This document shows, piece by piece, positions 5,791-6,852 of a DNA stretch of 6,852 nt. A model generated the notes under the pieces. It was not told the DNA's origin, did no database searches, and saw nothing but the letters and a program-made list of their open reading frames with translations. Made by a program: the position numbers and the translations under genes. Source of the DNA: an uncultured Lachnospiraceae bacterium. Lineage in GTDB: Bacteria > Bacillota > Clostridia > Lachnospirales > Lachnospiraceae. The DNA is taken from the NCBI GenBank assembly GCA_902797705.1, contig CADBTX010000009.1, positions 1-6,852 of the forward strand, read 5' to 3'. How positions within the stretch are numbered: position 1 is the stretch's first letter; each line of letters opens with the position of its first letter.

Positions 5791-6575
5791 TGGCTGCTGA
5801 AAAGAGCGTACTTATAGTCAGGATAATAGAGGGATATCTGGTGGGTTCTCTGGAGAGGAAACTCGTTGAGAACAAGATAAAGGTGAGAAAAGTAGGGGCC
5901 AATGTGGATGAGATCGGCCGTTTCGATGAGGGCATGGACGCCATCATCGTATACGTTGGTAATAACATCCATGAGAAAACAGAGGCTCTGGTATACCTCA
6001 AGGACCTGGGTATTGAAAAGGGAGTGCCTATTTTCCTGGTGGAAGGGGACGATGGTCTTTCGGACATCCTCCGGATACTGCCTGAAGCCGCCGTAACCCA
6101 GTCCTTCCCCCATCCCGTGGATATCAAGGAAGCCAGCAATGTCATCAATTCATACCTTATACAGAATGACAAGACGGCTCTCCGGAAGATACTTGTGGTG
6201 GATGACTCCGGCCCGATGCTCAGAAACCTGAGAGAGTGGCTGGGAGAAAAATATAACGTGATCCCGGCGAATTCCGGCGCCATGGCAATGAAATACATAA
6301 GCCGCGACCTGCCGGATCTTATCCTTCTTGATTATGAGATGCCTGTTGTCAACGGAAAGCAGGTTCTTGAAATGATAAGGACTGAGATAGACTTTGCTTC
6401 CATTCCGGTCATTTTCCTCACCGGAAAGAATGATAAGCAGAGCGTGGCTTCGGTCATGGGCTTAAAGCCCCAGGGCTATCTCTTAAAGACTCTGCCGCCG
6501 AGAGAGATCGTGAAGAGCATAGACGATTTCTTTGCGAAGCTTGAGAATGAGGAGAAGCAGAAGAAGCTTTGGTGA
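5790..6575 (+). CDS. Two-receiver response regulator without output domain
   Basis: This 261-residue protein is the likely final acceptor of the relay started by the kinase just upstream. Residues about 5-125 keep the alternating strand/helix pattern of a receiver (VLIV, DAIIVYV, VPIFLVEGDD) but lack the acidic pair and the acceptor Asp. A His-Pro (FPHP) stands where Lys-Pro is usual, so this is a pseudo-receiver. Residues about 131-252 form a complete receiver: Asp138/Asp139 in VVDDSG, phospho-acceptor Asp181 in LLDYEMP, Thr211 in FLTGKND, and Lys233 in YLLKTLPP. The protein ends in a short charged tail with no DNA-binding, GGDEF, HD-GYP or other effector domain. It therefore probably acts by binding a partner protein or as a phosphate shuttle. 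The ATG overlaps the kinase stop codon by one base (TGATG), so the two are translationally coupled. The next gene starts 10 bp after its stop. Confidence 0.9.
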   Translation: MAAEKSVLIVRIIEGYLVGSLERKLVENKIKVRKVGANVDEIGRFDEGMDAIIVYVGNNIHEKTEALVYLKDLGIEKGVPIFLVEGDDGLSDILRILPEAAVTQSFPHPVDIKEASNVINSYLIQNDKTALRKILVVDDSGPMLRNLREWLGEKYNVIPANSGAMAMKYISRDLPDLILLDYEMPVVNGKQVLEMIRTEIDFASIPVIFLTGKNDKQSVASVMGLKPQGYLLKTLPPREIVKSIDDFFAKLENEEKQKKLW

Positions 6576-6585
6576 GCCTTTTCCC

Positions 6586-6852
6586 ATGAAAACACGCGTC
6601 TTAAAAACCCTTGAATTTAATAAAGTGCTGGAAATGCTGGCGTATCAGGCGTCTTCAGAGGGAGGAAAGGAGCTCTGCAGGGCCCTTGTTCCCCTGGATA
6701 CATTAGAGGAAGTGGAACACGCCGAGACCGAGACCGCCGATGCCTTTCAGAGGATCGTAAAGAAGGGCTCCCTTTCATTTTCCGGCATACGGGATATCAC
6801 GAAGTCCGTAAAACACGCTTCCGCCGAAGCGGTGCTTTCCACCACGGAGCTT
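6586..6852 (+). CDS. mutS2: MutS2-family protein, N-terminal part (cut by the window end)
   Basis: The first 89 codons are open to the last base of the window, so this is a 5' fragment of a gene whose family is usually about 780-790 residues. The translation begins MKTRVLKTLEFNKVLEML and carries LSFSGIRDI at 63-71. This is the typical N-terminal pattern of MutS2, in which the opening LEF..V..ML helix is followed by the GIRDI motif. MutS2 is a MutS homologue without the mismatch-recognition domain. It has an ATPase core and a C-terminal Smr domain, and is linked to suppressing recombination and, in Bacillus, to rescuing collided ribosomes. Those domains lie beyond the window. The ATG stands 10 bp after the receiver stop codon. 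A weak SD (GGTGAG, 6571-6576) overlaps that stop, so the gene is probably co-transcribed with the kinase pair. Confidence 0.88.
   Translation, partial: MKTRVLKTLEFNKVLEMLAYQASSEGGKELCRALVPLDTLEEVEHAETETADAFQRIVKKGSLSFSGIRDITKSVKHASAEAVLSTTEL

Noticed and set aside
5750..6298. Open frame of 182 codons on the - strand over the receiver gene
   Set aside because: The + strand frame here has clear receiver motifs and a strong SD. The antisense translation is Ser/Thr/Ile-rich without motifs, as shadow frames tend to be.

Overview
This window looks like chromosomal DNA from an anaerobic, low-to-mid GC Firmicute, most likely a Lachnospiraceae-type clostridium. This is inferred from four things: strong purine-rich Shine-Dalgarno (SD) sites, an oxygen-sensitive class III ribonucleotide reductase, a MutS2-type gene, and a cytosolic hybrid kinase/receiver pair of the kind common in that family. 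No species-specific marker is visible. All five genes lie on the + strand. There is no sign of a mobile element, CRISPR array, tRNA or rRNA.

Layout. (1) 25-744 encodes a small secreted N-acetylmuramoyl-L-alanine amidase (Amidase_3 fold). (2) 745-1005 is a dense regulatory interval. It holds a good sigma-A-type promoter, two NrdR-box-like palindromes exactly 32 bp apart, and a transcript leader with a terminator-like hairpin and possible competing pairings. (3) 1006-3174 encodes the anaerobic ribonucleoside-triphosphate reductase NrdD, with ATP cone, catalytic cysteines, zinc site and glycyl-radical site all intact. Its start is best placed at a GTG with a strong SD. A clean bidirectional terminator follows, and no nrdG activase gene is adjacent. 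(4) 3175-3303 carries that terminator, a possible extended -10 promoter and a perfect 8-bp inverted repeat just before the next gene. (5) 3304-5790 encodes a soluble hybrid histidine kinase (PAS-like, HisKA, HATPase, pseudo-receiver, receiver, HPt, C-terminal helical extension). (6) 5790-6575 is translationally coupled to it through a TGATG overlap and encodes a protein with a pseudo-receiver plus a true receiver and no output domain. (7) 6586 to the window end is the 5' part of mutS2, 10 bp after the receiver gene.

How the parts work together. The nrdD unit supplies dNTPs without oxygen and is probably repressed by NrdR when dATP is high. The kinase and receiver contain every residue needed for a four-step phosphorelay: His133, Asp535 and His684 in the kinase, then Asp181 in the small receiver protein. 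Neither protein has a membrane segment or a DNA-binding domain, so the input is probably cytoplasmic and the output probably a protein-protein interaction. The least explained elements are the structured nrdD leader, the inverted repeat before the kinase, and the matching degenerate receiver domains in the two signalling proteins.
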